Shown here: positions 50,317-60,069 of the stretch, piece by piece
Layout of the letters: each line of letters opens with the position of its first letter
Position numbering within the stretch: position 1 is the first letter of the stretch
Assembly (NCBI GenBank): GCA_965207945.1
Contig: OZ242303.1
Location: forward strand, 1,736,001 to 1,800,000
Length of the DNA: 64,000 bases
From: JAAOII01 sp965207945
Lineage (GTDB): Bacteria > Pseudomonadota > Gammaproteobacteria > CBDBNL01 > JAAOII01
Direction: 5' to 3'
Program-made: the position numbers and the translations under genes
Notes under the pieces: generated by a model
Databases searched by the model: none
What the model was told of the DNA's origin: nothing
What the model saw: only the letters and a program-made list of their open reading frames with translations

Positions 50317-51522
50317 ATGGCTATAACTACTCTTATAATTGATTATAATGGTCTCATAATGGATCCTCAAGACCATTTTTTAATGCGGTTAGTGGCAGAT
50401 GAGTGGGATCTTGTACCCTATAAATATGGACTACCAGAGAGATGGAAAAAGCAACCTCCGCCTGATTTAATTGTATCTTGTCATAATAATTTAATCCATT
50501 TGGGAGATATTAAGCAAAAATGGGGGTACAACCCGTTTCTATTATTTATTACTGGCGAGCCGCGTAACTCTCTTGTTAACCTTGCCGATTGGAGTATTTC
50601 GTATGAACCAGATAGTAGCAGTAATTATTGTTGCCCTAACTTTGTAGGAATGGCTTTATTCATGGCTATGATATGTGAAAATCAAGATGCCACTAAAGGT
50701 GTTTGGCCTCGCCTTAAAAATTTACCACCCCTATCAAAATATTCCAAAATTATTAAAAATTTTAGAAATACGAATAAATCTCGCTTTTGCAACTTCATTT
50801 ATTCAAACCACAATGAAAATGCCCTTGGTACAATTAAACGGGCTGACTTTTGTCAGTTGCTTATGAAGTATAAGAAAGTTGATTGCGCTGGAGGAGTTAT
50901 GCAAAATACAGATGAACTAAAGAGAATGGATGCAAATAACCCCAATGATAACCTATATAAAGACACCCGACCTATAAAATCAAAATACATTTCCAAATAC
51001 AAATTTACCATCGCCTTTGAAAATCAATCTTATCCTAATTATGTTACTGAAAAAATATGGGGAGCTTTTTTAGCAGGGAGTGTTCCTATTTATTGGGGTT
51101 GTCCGCAAATTGCGCAGATGTTTAACCCAGCTGCTTTTATCAATTGCCATGATTATAGCTCGTTAGACGAAGTGGTTTCACGTGTCCAGGAGATAGATAA
51201 CGATCATGAATTGTATTTAAAGTATGCGACCGCTCCTCCTTTCTTGCCTGATTCATTAATATGTAACTTTACCCCTGACAAAATTCAAGCTAAACTTAAT
51301 CAAATTATGCGGAAGGTGGTAAAGCATAAAGAGTTATATAATAACAACATATCTTATAGCTATCTACGCAAAGAAACAAAATTTCAACTTTTGAGCTATT
51401 ATATTCAAAGAAATATAAAAGGGCTTCTCATAAAAATAAATTTGAGGGTATCGAAAATAAAAGGTGTTGTCAAACAGATGCTTATAATATTACGTGTACC
51501 TAAACGATTTTGGAGCAAATGA
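50317..51522 (+). CDS. Family 10 glycosyltransferase (fucosyltransferase-like), copy 3
   Basis: The most divergent copy (401 residues). The GT10 core is intact (FTIAFENQSYPNYVTEK, GAFLAGSVPIYWGCP, FNPAAFINCHDYSSLDEVV), but the middle region is shorter, lacking the N/Q/K/E-rich linker at about 135-155 seen in copies 1 and 2. The C-terminal tail has diverged (KRFWSK end). The stretch from the core through HKELY remains close to the other copies in DNA, while the flanks are not. That is the pattern expected if the central part is kept similar by gene conversion. Confidence 0.86.
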   Translation: MAITTLIIDYNGLIMDPQDHFLMRLVADEWDLVPYKYGLPERWKKQPPPDLIVSCHNNLIHLGDIKQKWGYNPFLLFITGEPRNSLVNLADWSISYEPDSSSNYCCPNFVGMALFMAMICENQDATKGVWPRLKNLPPLSKYSKIIKNFRNTNKSRFCNFIYSNHNENALGTIKRADFCQLLMKYKKVDCAGGVMQNTDELKRMDANNPNDNLYKDTRPIKSKYISKYKFTIAFENQSYPNYVTEKIWGAFLAGSVPIYWGCPQIAQMFNPAAFINCHDYSSLDEVVSRVQEIDNDHELYLKYATAPPFLPDSLICNFTPDKIQAKLNQIMRKVVKHKELYNNNISYSYLRKETKFQLLSYYIQRNIKGLLIKINLRVSKIKGVVKQMLIILRVPKRFWSK

Positions 51523-51565
51523 ATCTAACATCCTCCATTATATGGTATAACGCAAACATAAAGCT

Positions 51566-52816
51566 ATGACTATAACTACTCTTATAATTAATTACGAGGG
51601 TCAAATATTAGAACCTCAAGATGATTATTTAATGCAGCTGGTAGCAGATAAGTGGAATCTCGTGCCTTATAAGCATGGACTGCCAGAAAAAGGGAAAGAG
51701 CAACCACCGCCTGATCTAATTATGTTTTATCATAATATGGGTTGGGGTAACAATTTCTTCTTGGAAGCTATTAAGCAAAAATGGGGGCACATCCCGTTTC
51801 TATTATGTGCCACTGGCGAGCGGATAAACGTAACAGCTGGCGTGGCTGATTGGAGTATTTCATACTCACCGCAGAGTGGCAACAATTCTTATCTTCCTGT
51901 TTTTGTAGGAGAACCTTTATTTATGGCTATGATATATGAAAATCAAAAAAATCAAGAGCAATATAAGTATGCTAATAAAGATGCAGGACCTCACCTAAAA
52001 AATTTACCATCGCTATCAAAACATTTGCCAGAATATTCCCAAATTCTTAAAGAGTTTAGAAATACAGATAAATCTCGCTTTTGTAATTTTATCTATTCAA
52101 ATTCCCATAAAAATTTCTCTGGCTCAGTTAAACGGGCTGAATTTTGCCAGGCACTTATGAAGTATAAAAAAGTTGATTGTGCTGGGAACGTTATGCGAAA
52201 TACAGATGAGCTAAAGAGATTAGAAGAAAATATTCTTCTTAAGAAACGTCGCTTAATAAATATACCGACAAAACTATCATACATTTCCAAATACAAATTT
52301 ACCATTGCCTTTGAAAATCAATCTTGTCCTAATTATGTTACTGAAAAAATATGGCACCCCTTTTTAGTGGGAAGTATTCCAATTTACTGGGGTTGTCCGC
52401 AAATTGCGCAGATGTTTAACCCAGCTGCTTTTATTAATTGCCATGATTATAGTTCGTTAGATGAGGTGGTATCACGTGTCCAGGAGATAGACAACGATCA
52501 TGAATTGTATCTAAAATATGCAACTGCCCCCCCTTTCCTGCCCGACTCATTAATGTATAACTTTACTCCAGACAAAGTTAAATCTGAACTTAATCAAATT
52601 ATGCAGAAGGTGGTAAAACATAAAGAGTTATATCGTAACAGCAGCTCTTATAGCTGGCTGCAGAAAGCAACAGAACCTCAGCTGCTGCGTCATTATATTA
52701 AAAGTAATAGAAAAAGGTTTCGCTTAAAAATAAATTTTTGGGAATTGAAAATGAGAAGCATTGTCAGGCAGATGCTTATAGCATTACGTATACCTGAGTG
52801 GCTTTGGAGAAGATAG
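51566..52816 (+). CDS. Family 10 glycosyltransferase (fucosyltransferase-like), copy 4
   Basis: Paralogue of 416 residues, closest to copy 1 in the C-terminal half: the DNA from about 52610 to 52735 is almost the same as 48710-48840. The GT10 core has FTIAFENQSCPNYVTEK and HPFLVGSIPIYWGCP. The pre-core segment (KKRRLINIPTKLSYIS) resembles copy 1 more than its neighbours 2 and 3. That non-adjacent similarity suggests recombination between copies. The basic amphipathic tail is present. The array ends here; no other polysaccharide gene is adjacent. Confidence 0.87.
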   Translation: MTITTLIINYEGQILEPQDDYLMQLVADKWNLVPYKHGLPEKGKEQPPPDLIMFYHNMGWGNNFFLEAIKQKWGHIPFLLCATGERINVTAGVADWSISYSPQSGNNSYLPVFVGEPLFMAMIYENQKNQEQYKYANKDAGPHLKNLPSLSKHLPEYSQILKEFRNTDKSRFCNFIYSNSHKNFSGSVKRAEFCQALMKYKKVDCAGNVMRNTDELKRLEENILLKKRRLINIPTKLSYISKYKFTIAFENQSCPNYVTEKIWHPFLVGSIPIYWGCPQIAQMFNPAAFINCHDYSSLDEVVSRVQEIDNDHELYLKYATAPPFLPDSLMYNFTPDKVKSELNQIMQKVVKHKELYRNSSSYSWLQKATEPQLLRHYIKSNRKRFRLKINFWELKMRSIVRQMLIALRIPEWLWRR

Positions 52817-52863
52817 AGTAAAATAATATTATTCATTTATGAAAGATTTTTTGATAATATAAA

Positions 52864-53610
52864 ATGCTGTATTCTATAACAAGTCATAATAATGACAAAG
52901 TAGGACAGGTTACAGTGGATGGGGAGTCATTAGATTTCACCTACCAATTAAGTAGCAGGCGCAGTTATCAGATTACAGTTACACGAGATGGGAGAATAAA
53001 GGCACGAGCACCCTTACGAACCTCCTATAAAAAAATTCAAGCAATAGTAGCGGAACGAGCGACATGGATAAATAAAAAGCGTGCTTTCTTTTCTAAATAC
53101 AAGACAGCTCCTGTGCGTTACGTGGATGGAGCTGTGCATCAATATCTTGGTAAGAATTATCCGCTTCGTATACACTCTGCCCCCACCTGCATGGTATCTG
53201 TGGATGGAGATGACTTGCGGATAGAATGCCCCTACTGCACTGAAGAGGATATAATCTCTATTATGGAACTCTGGTATAAACGTAGGGCAGAAGAAATATT
53301 TTCTTCAATATTAGATAATTGCTGGGGAATGTTTAGCGATTGGGGATATGATAAGCCCTTTTTTACTGTGCGCAAAATGCGCACTCGTTGGGGTAGCATG
53401 TCTTCTAAAGGAAGAATGTCATTAAATTTGGAGCTGATTAAAGCATCTCTTGAGTGTATAGAATATGTGATAGTCCATGAGCTGTGCCATCTTAAGCACC
53501 ATAATCATGGAGCAGGGTTTTATGCTGCTTTAGAAAAACGCATCCCTCATTGGAAGAGGTTAAAGCGCGCTCTTGAAGAAGGTCATCTTAAACACCGTTG
53601 CCCGCTATAA
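52864..53610 (+). CDS. YgjP/DUF45-type metal-dependent hydrolase
   Basis: A 248-residue protein of the SprT-like/M48-related DUF45 family. The zinc site is seen in VIVHELCHLKHHNHGAGFY (HExxH with the third ligand His downstream), preceded by the family's MRTRWGSMSSKGRMSLN. The N-terminal half has SRRSYQITVTRDGRIKARAP and the YLGKNYPLRI strand typical of the family. Function in the cell is not established; some relatives act as small metalloproteases. GATAAT lies five bases before the ATG. It is convergent with the fad operon. Confidence 0.9.
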   Translation: MLYSITSHNNDKVGQVTVDGESLDFTYQLSSRRSYQITVTRDGRIKARAPLRTSYKKIQAIVAERATWINKKRAFFSKYKTAPVRYVDGAVHQYLGKNYPLRIHSAPTCMVSVDGDDLRIECPYCTEEDIISIMELWYKRRAEEIFSSILDNCWGMFSDWGYDKPFFTVRKMRTRWGSMSSKGRMSLNLELIKASLECIEYVIVHELCHLKHHNHGAGFYAALEKRIPHWKRLKRALEEGHLKHRCPL

Positions 53611-53664
53611 TAGCATATTGCCATTGGTAACAACAATTTTTAGTGATTAAGGGCTTTAATAAAG

Positions 53665-56385
53665 TTAATTAAGCTCACGCCTTAGAATTTTACCAACTGG
53701 ACTCTTGGGTAGTTCGTTTACAAATTCAACCTTGTCCGGTGTTTTATAACCAGTAAGTGTTTTCTTGCAATGAGCTATAATCTCTTCCTCAGTGCATGAT
53801 ACCCCTGGCTTTAAAACTACAAATACCTTAACTGCCTCGCCGCTGTGACTATCCTTAACCCCTATACAACCGCTTTCAATAACCTTCTCATAACTATCCA
53901 CTACCTCTTCCACTTCATTAGGGTATACATTAAAGCCAGAGACAATGATGACATCTTTAGCGCGATCTACTATATATAAGTATCCTTTTTTATCAAGATA
54001 GGCAATATCGCCAGTATTTAGCCAGCCATCTAAACTAAGATCCTGACTAGTTGCTTCTCTTTTTTTCCAGTATCCCGCCATAACCTGTGGACCACGCACA
54101 AACAGCAGTCCTTCCTTGCCTTGTGGTAGCGGACGTTTTTTGTCATCTAAAATTGCCACTTCGGTGGAAGGTAAAGGCAGACCTATGCTACCAGTAAATT
54201 TTTTAGCAGTATATGGATTAATTGCAACAGCGGGAGATGCTTCAGTTAATCCGTATGCCTGGTTAAGTACACAACCTGTTACTTGACGCCATTGCTCAGC
54301 TACTTCTTTTTGTATTGCCATCCCGCCGCCGAGAGTAAGCAAAAGGTTACTAAAATCAATACTGGCAAATCCAGGGTTTGCGAGCATTGCTTTAAACAGA
54401 GTATTAACCGCATCTATGCCGTGAAACTTATAACTACTCATAGTTTTTATTAATCCTTTTATATCGCGCGGATTAGCAATGAGGATATTATTAACTCCTA
54501 AATGGAAAAATAAAAGTCCATTTGCCATTAGGGCGAATATATGATACAAGGGCAGCGCGGTAATAGCTATTCTTTGTTCCTTATCCTGCGCAGTAAAATC
54601 AGGGGATATAAAAAATTTGGCTTGCATTATATTAGCAACCAGGTTGCGATGGGTAAGTATTGCCGCTTTGGGTTTGCCAGTAGTGCCTCCAGTTAGTTGC
54701 AGAAATGCTATAGCGCTTCCTTTAACTGTTGGGCGATAAAGATTCATTGCCGAACCACTACGCAATGCTTGAGTGAAGCTAACTGATCCACTTATATTCG
54801 CATTCTTAACCTTACCTTGTAAGCGCAGCAACATATTCAATGGAGCCCCTTTGTAGGAAGGCAGCATATCTCCAAGCCCAGTTACTATTATTTGGCGAGG
54901 CAATTCAATATCTTGAACTTTATTAATTGCTTGCTCAACATGCGCAGCGCAACCGTTCCATATAATCATAACAGTCGGCGATGTTTCTTCCAAAACATGC
55001 TGCACTTCATGAGCGGTATACAAAGGATTAACATTAACCACCGCGGCGCCTGTCTTCAATATAGCAAAAATAGCAATGGGATACTGAGGACAATTCGGCA
55101 TCATTATCGCTACTCTATCGCCAAGTTTGATACCAACTTGATTCTGCAACCAGGCAGCGAGATACTCACTATTGCGATATACCTCAGCAAAAGTCATCTT
55201 ATTGCCGAATTGCTCATACGCAGTTTTATTGCTATTGAGTTCCGCCGCTTCATCAATAATCGCATTAAGATTAGGGTAAGCATCCGCATCAACCGTGGCC
55301 GGCACTCCTTGAGGATACTCAGCATGCCAAAAGCTAGATGCTGGTACATCCATTATTTCATCAAAAGGATTGGTTGGACGATTCCTGCGACTCTTATATA
55401 CTTTTTCAATAAATTGTTCCAGTTGGTACTGGTTATTCTTGATATGCTCATCCGCTATTGAACGTAAGGACGTTAAGTTTTCCTTAGATGATAAATCTAA
55501 CGAGGAGTGTTCTTTATTAACAAGAAGTGGGTCAGCTCGCAGATAATTATTAGGGCTATCACGAAATACCATCTTCATCTGAAAGTCAGTATTAAGAACG
55601 TTGTTGCTAGACATCAGTTGCACCATAGGACGATACCATTCAAGCTTACCCCAGCCAACAACTTCTTTTTCGGGGTAATCATCCTTGTAGTCGCCAGTGC
55701 CGAGAGACAGCATTAACATATTGTTAGCGCTGGCTTTTTCATCAACTCGGCGTAACTCAGCATAACCAAATAACGCCGGGTTAGGTCCGAATATGCCACC
55801 ATCTATACACAGATATTCTTTGCCTGTCATGCTCTTGATAACACAAGGAGGGAAATATGTCGGGGCGCTAGTGGTGGCACGGCATACATCGCGCACATAA
55901 AAATTTTCTTCAGCTTGCTTAAAAGCGCGGTGGCGGCGAAACATCAACTGACGATTTTCTTTCATGTCAAAAGCAGTTATGACACAGGGTTTTAGCAAGT
56001 CGCTGAGCTTGGTGTCATTAAATTTATTCATTAAAATCTCTTCAAGCGCATCAGGGGGGTACTTTGCAGAAGTAACTCCATGTCCACGGGTTACCTTCTG
56101 CCACAGGTTAAGTGAGAAAATTGTGCTTCCCAATTCAAGATATAACTTCTCTACATCTGCGGCAGAGTAGCGCGGCCTTTCACCAGAAGTATCTGGCATT
56201 AAATAACAGGCGGTCATTAATCCACCAGTTGATGTGCCTATAAAAAAATCAAAATAATCAGCAAGGCGGGCTTCTTTGGAACCGCTCATATCCTGTAAAC
56301 GGGATTCTACCCAGCTCATTATACGGGTAGTTATAACGCCGCGAATTCCTCCCCCATCAAGTGAAAGGATGTTATAGCAACTCAT
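53665..56385 (-). CDS. Patatin-like phospholipase fused to long-chain acyl-CoA synthetase (FadD)
   Basis: A 906-residue two-enzyme chain. Residues 1-330 are a patatin lipase: oxyanion loop DGGGIRG (10-16), nucleophile motif GTSTG with Ser52, and the dyad Asp in DGG (D195). Residues about 352-906 are a FadD-type acyl-CoA ligase: FWHAEYPQGVP opening, PNCPQYPIAIFAILKTGAAVVN, P-loop TGGTTGKPK (565-573), QAYGLTEASP, GWLNTGDIAYLDKKGY, and the C-terminal KSPVGKILRRE with the catalytic Lys. The lipase would free fatty acids from phospholipid and the ligase would activate them for beta-oxidation. It is the last gene of a tightly coupled fadN-fadA operon. Each domain is confident, and no stop or frameshift separates them. 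Confidence 0.92.
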   Translation of the reverse strand: MSCYNILSLDGGGIRGVITTRIMSWVESRLQDMSGSKEARLADYFDFFIGTSTGGLMTACYLMPDTSGERPRYSAADVEKLYLELGSTIFSLNLWQKVTRGHGVTSAKYPPDALEEILMNKFNDTKLSDLLKPCVITAFDMKENRQLMFRRHRAFKQAEENFYVRDVCRATTSAPTYFPPCVIKSMTGKEYLCIDGGIFGPNPALFGYAELRRVDEKASANNMLMLSLGTGDYKDDYPEKEVVGWGKLEWYRPMVQLMSSNNVLNTDFQMKMVFRDSPNNYLRADPLLVNKEHSSLDLSSKENLTSLRSIADEHIKNNQYQLEQFIEKVYKSRRNRPTNPFDEIMDVPASSFWHAEYPQGVPATVDADAYPNLNAIIDEAAELNSNKTAYEQFGNKMTFAEVYRNSEYLAAWLQNQVGIKLGDRVAIMMPNCPQYPIAIFAILKTGAAVVNVNPLYTAHEVQHVLEETSPTVMIIWNGCAAHVEQAINKVQDIELPRQIIVTGLGDMLPSYKGAPLNMLLRLQGKVKNANISGSVSFTQALRSGSAMNLYRPTVKGSAIAFLQLTGGTTGKPKAAILTHRNLVANIMQAKFFISPDFTAQDKEQRIAITALPLYHIFALMANGLLFFHLGVNNILIANPRDIKGLIKTMSSYKFHGIDAVNTLFKAMLANPGFASIDFSNLLLTLGGGMAIQKEVAEQWRQVTGCVLNQAYGLTEASPAVAINPYTAKKFTGSIGLPLPSTEVAILDDKKRPLPQGKEGLLFVRGPQVMAGYWKKREATSQDLSLDGWLNTGDIAYLDKKGYLYIVDRAKDVIIVSGFNVYPNEVEEVVDSYEKVIESGCIGVKDSHSGEAVKVFVVLKPGVSCTEEEIIAHCKKTLTGYKTPDKVEFVNELPKSPVGKILRRELN

Positions 56386-57582
56386 TTAATTTGTTAGTTC
56401 AAAAATAGCGGCGGCTCCCATGCCAGTTCCAATGCACATGGTAACCATGCCATGCTTAATTTTATTTTTTCTCATATTGTGCAATAAAGTGGCGCTGCGA
56501 ATTGCTCCTGTTGCCCCTAAGGGATGCCCTAAAGCTATAGCTCCACCTAACGGATTAACTTTCTTCTTGTCTAGATTTAGTTCATTAATAACCGCCAAGG
56601 TCTGAGCGGCAAATGCCTCATTTAATTCTACCCAACCAATATCTTCAATTGATAAACCGCTTTGCTGCAGCACTTTGGGGATTGCATAAGCAGGACCTAT
56701 GCCCATTATTTGTGGCGGTACTCCACAAACCGCAAAATGACAGAACCTTGCTAAGGGTTTAATTCCTAAATTATTAACTAAATCCTCACTTGCTACCAAT
56801 AGAGCTCCTGCTCCATCACTAACTTGTGAACTGGTTGCTGCGGTTACACTGCCCTTCTTGGCAAAGACAGTCCTTAAAGATGCCAGGGTTTTTATGTCAC
56901 TATTGCGGCGTGGTCCTTCATCTTGACTAATGGTGCTCTTTTCAATGGCTATTTCTTGATTTGTATTATCTTCTTGGTTTTTCAAGCGGCGACGGGTAAC
57001 TTTTATAGGAACTATTTCTTTGTTAAATTTATTCTTATCTTGAGCGGCGCAAGCACGTTTATGACTTTCCAATGCATACTCATCTTGAGCTTCTCTGCTA
57101 ATTTTATACTGCTGCGCTACCTTTTCCGCTGTTATTCCCATACCATAAGCAATAGCAATATCTTCGTCTTCAAATAGCGCTGGGTTAAATGATGGTTTGT
57201 TGCCAATCATTGGAATCATAGTCATGCTTTCTAATCCGCCAGCTATTATAAGATCGGCTTGTCCCGAAGATATTCTATCCGCCGCCAATGCCACCGATTG
57301 CAAGCCCGAAGAACATAAACGATTAACTGTCATGCCTGGCACCCGATCCGCCAGCCCTCCTAACAATGCCGCAACTCGCGCTACATTAAATGCTTGCTCG
57401 GATTCCTGCAGAGCGCAACCAACTATGACATCATCGGTTGTATCCAAATCAACTTTGGGATTACGCGAGCGCAACGCCTTAATCAATTGGGCAAACAGGT
57501 CATCGCTACGGGTGGCGGCAAATACTCCATTTACTTTACCAACAGGTGTGCGGACTGCATCAATTATATATACGGGCTTCAT
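56386..57582 (-). CDS. fadA: Acetyl-CoA acyltransferase (thiolase)
   Basis: Final step of beta-oxidation, cleaving 3-ketoacyl-CoA to acetyl-CoA and a shortened acyl-CoA. Thiolase motifs: VNRLCSSGLQSV with the nucleophilic Cys, the central GGLESMTMIPM, NEAFAAQTLAVI, GGAIALGHPLGATG with His, and the final MCIGTGMGAA with the second Cys. Length 398 is normal. The ATG overlaps the stop of the upstream fadN-like gene by one base, and its stop is directly followed by the ATG of the patatin-FadD gene. Confidence 0.96.
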   Translation of the reverse strand: MKPVYIIDAVRTPVGKVNGVFAATRSDDLFAQLIKALRSRNPKVDLDTTDDVIVGCALQESEQAFNVARVAALLGGLADRVPGMTVNRLCSSGLQSVALAADRISSGQADLIIAGGLESMTMIPMIGNKPSFNPALFEDEDIAIAYGMGITAEKVAQQYKISREAQDEYALESHKRACAAQDKNKFNKEIVPIKVTRRRLKNQEDNTNQEIAIEKSTISQDEGPRRNSDIKTLASLRTVFAKKGSVTAATSSQVSDGAGALLVASEDLVNNLGIKPLARFCHFAVCGVPPQIMGIGPAYAIPKVLQQSGLSIEDIGWVELNEAFAAQTLAVINELNLDKKKVNPLGGAIALGHPLGATGAIRSATLLHNMRKNKIKHGMVTMCIGTGMGAAAIFELTN

Positions 57583-60032
57583 CAGTTTCTTAGGGGTTTG
57601 CCTTTTTTCAAAGTGTGTTCAATTCGTTCTTGAGTTAGCTTAGTTTTAAGCAGTTTTAAAAATCCCTCTCTTTCAAGCTGTAAAAACCATTCATCGGATG
57701 CACTCTGTCCTGCATCAAGCTCACCACCACATAGGACTTTTGCAATCTCAGCTGCGCACAGATAATCATGTTCGGAGATAAACTCGCCCTCCTTCATATT
57801 AATTAGTTGGGCAAGAAAGTTAGCAGCTACTGGTCTGCCAGCAATACCAATATCAAAACGGCGTCGTGGCGGTTGATAAGTTTCATCAATTAAAGCCAGT
57901 GTCTCTTTGCGTGCTACATATAATAGCTCTTCAGGATTAGCAATTATTTTATCCGATGCGCGCAGATAGCCCATCTGACGAGCTTCGGCGGCGCTGCTGG
58001 AAACCTTAGCAAGAGCTATGTTTTCATACGCCTGTTTAAGATGAAAGAATAATGGAATATCCGGGCTACTCATTTCCTCAGCCCGCCGCGCCATCTCTTT
58101 GCTGCCGCCGCCGGCGGGTAGAACCCCTATGCCTATTTCTACCAAGCCAATAAAACTATCATTAGCGGCAACCACTCTGTCTGTATGAAGGATTAACTCA
58201 CACCCTCCCCCTAATGCCAAACCCTGCACTGCCGCCACCACAGGAAAAGGCGAGTGCTTTAATCTCATAAACAGATCCTGCAAATTCTTTATTACATCTT
58301 TAATTGCTGGCAGCTTACCAAGTTTAGGCAGTTTAGGATTTAATGCCTCAAACGCTGCTTGCTTAACTGCGCTGATAACTCCACTTTTTTCTAGCTTACC
58401 GAGACGAGCACCTGCAAGAATTTGATAAAGGTTGGCGCCGGCGCAAAACGGACCTTGCGGCTGCCAAAATATTAATCCTTTATAATCTTGCTCAACCATG
58501 TCAAGCGCCTTATTGCACGACTGCAATAGCTCAAAGCTTAGGGTGTTCATCTTGGTCTTAAAATTAATGGCAACTATTCCTTCTTTAAGGTCAATCATCC
58601 TTATGCTTTCATCTTCCATTATTACTGGCGGCAAGTGCTCTTTTTGTTGTAACCACAAATTGGCATCACTTGCTATGATGCGGCGACTATATACTGGATG
58701 AGAAGAAAGAGCCACGCGGGCTTTGCGCTGTGGTGACCAAGCGCCAGAAGTGTTATACATGTCCTGCTGAGTCCAGGAAGGTAATGCAATGCTTGCCAGG
58801 GATTTACCTTTATTGATATCTTCAGTTATTAATTTGGTTATACTCTTACCTCCTGCTTGTTGCCATAATTGAAAAATCCCTTGCTCCCAGCCAAAGCCAC
58901 TCTTCATTGCTTGGTCCGCATCGCGCACATTATCTGCCACATCCGCAAGATGAGTTGCAGCATAATGGAACAGGTCGCGATGCAGCGCCCAAAGAAAACT
59001 TGCTTGGTAGTCGCGCGACTTCTGCAGCGCTGGTAACACTTGGGCAATATTTTTATGTTCACTAAATATTTCTTTAACGGCTGCGCTTTTACCTGATACG
59101 ATTGGACGATAATCACCTTTCTTGGGGTCAAACACCAAAATTCCTTTAGCGGTTTTTTCATAAACACCTTTGCCGCTCTTTTGCCCCAAATTTTTGTCCT
59201 TAATGATACTTTTTAACCACGCAGGCAACACAAAGTGCTCCCGCCAAGGATCATGGTTAAGGTTTTTATTCAGATTATCCATTACACTTGCAAGCACATC
59301 CAAGCCCACTAAGTCCGCTGTCCTAAAACATGCGCTTTTTGCTCTGCCGATTAACTGCCCACAAAGTTCATCAACCGTATCAGGTGGCAGGTTGAATTTC
59401 TCCATCCAATGAAATACTGCAGCCATAGCAAATATGCCGAAGCGATTGGCGATGAAACCTGGAGCATCTTTAGCCATCACTACTTGTTTGCCAAGAACCG
59501 ATGTCAGAAATCCTTCTAAATTATGTAGATGCTCTTTTTCGGTGTCGGAGTGAGGGATGAGTTCCACCAAAGGCATGTATCTGGGGGGATTAAAAAAATG
59601 GACTCCGCAAAAGTTATCCTGTTTTTCTGATGGCAAGTTAGCTCCTAACTCTTTTATGCTGATACCGGACGTATTGCTGGCAAGAATACAATTTTTGTTT
59701 AGATGGGGAACAATTTTTTGATATAACTCTCGTTTAATTGCAATATTTTCGCTAACTGCTTCAATGACTAGCGAACACTCCTGCAATTTTGATAAATGAT
59801 TTTTATAATCTGCTGGCTCAATATACTGAGTCAATTGTTTCAGGGTTAAGGGAGAAGGATTAATCTTGGCAAGTTTAGCTATAGCAGCTTTTGCAGTGGC
59901 GTTTTTATCTTCTTCTTCGGTTAAGCCGAAGAGAATGCAGTCCAATCCACAATTAACTAAATGGGCGGCAATTTGCGCTCCCATAGTACCGGTGCCAAGA
60001 ACGGCGATTTTAGAGAATCTTTTACGGTACAT
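57582..60032 (-). CDS. fadN: 3-hydroxyacyl-CoA dehydrogenase/enoyl-CoA hydratase, FadN type
   Basis: Bifunctional beta-oxidation enzyme of 816 residues. The order of domains is dehydrogenase first (NAD motif AVLGTGTMGAQIAAHL at about 9-24, NTSGISIKEL, GVHFFNPPRYMPLVELIP, NRFGIFAM) and hydratase last (PFCAGANLYQ, AVQGLALGGGCEL, GLVEIGIGVLPAGGG). This is the FadN arrangement, the reverse of E. coli FadB. A K/L/P-rich stretch between the two hydratase motifs (about 568-600) is longer than usual. It is the first gene of fadN-fadA-patatin/fadD. The acyl-CoA dehydrogenase partner is FadE at 12155. Confidence 0.94.
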   Translation of the reverse strand: MYRKRFSKIAVLGTGTMGAQIAAHLVNCGLDCILFGLTEEEDKNATAKAAIAKLAKINPSPLTLKQLTQYIEPADYKNHLSKLQECSLVIEAVSENIAIKRELYQKIVPHLNKNCILASNTSGISIKELGANLPSEKQDNFCGVHFFNPPRYMPLVELIPHSDTEKEHLHNLEGFLTSVLGKQVVMAKDAPGFIANRFGIFAMAAVFHWMEKFNLPPDTVDELCGQLIGRAKSACFRTADLVGLDVLASVMDNLNKNLNHDPWREHFVLPAWLKSIIKDKNLGQKSGKGVYEKTAKGILVFDPKKGDYRPIVSGKSAAVKEIFSEHKNIAQVLPALQKSRDYQASFLWALHRDLFHYAATHLADVADNVRDADQAMKSGFGWEQGIFQLWQQAGGKSITKLITEDINKGKSLASIALPSWTQQDMYNTSGAWSPQRKARVALSSHPVYSRRIIASDANLWLQQKEHLPPVIMEDESIRMIDLKEGIVAINFKTKMNTLSFELLQSCNKALDMVEQDYKGLIFWQPQGPFCAGANLYQILAGARLGKLEKSGVISAVKQAAFEALNPKLPKLGKLPAIKDVIKNLQDLFMRLKHSPFPVVAAVQGLALGGGCELILHTDRVVAANDSFIGLVEIGIGVLPAGGGSKEMARRAEEMSSPDIPLFFHLKQAYENIALAKVSSSAAEARQMGYLRASDKIIANPEELLYVARKETLALIDETYQPPRRRFDIGIAGRPVAANFLAQLINMKEGEFISEHDYLCAAEIAKVLCGGELDAGQSASDEWFLQLEREGFLKLLKTKLTQERIEHTLKKGKPLRN

Positions 60033-60069
60033 TATTGGGTGGTATTTAGTGATATTGAGTGATTAATAA

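Noticed and set aside
54892..55461. 189-codon plus-strand frame inside the patatin-FadD gene
   Set aside because: It lies wholly antisense to well-conserved AMP-binding motifs and has no recognisable domain.
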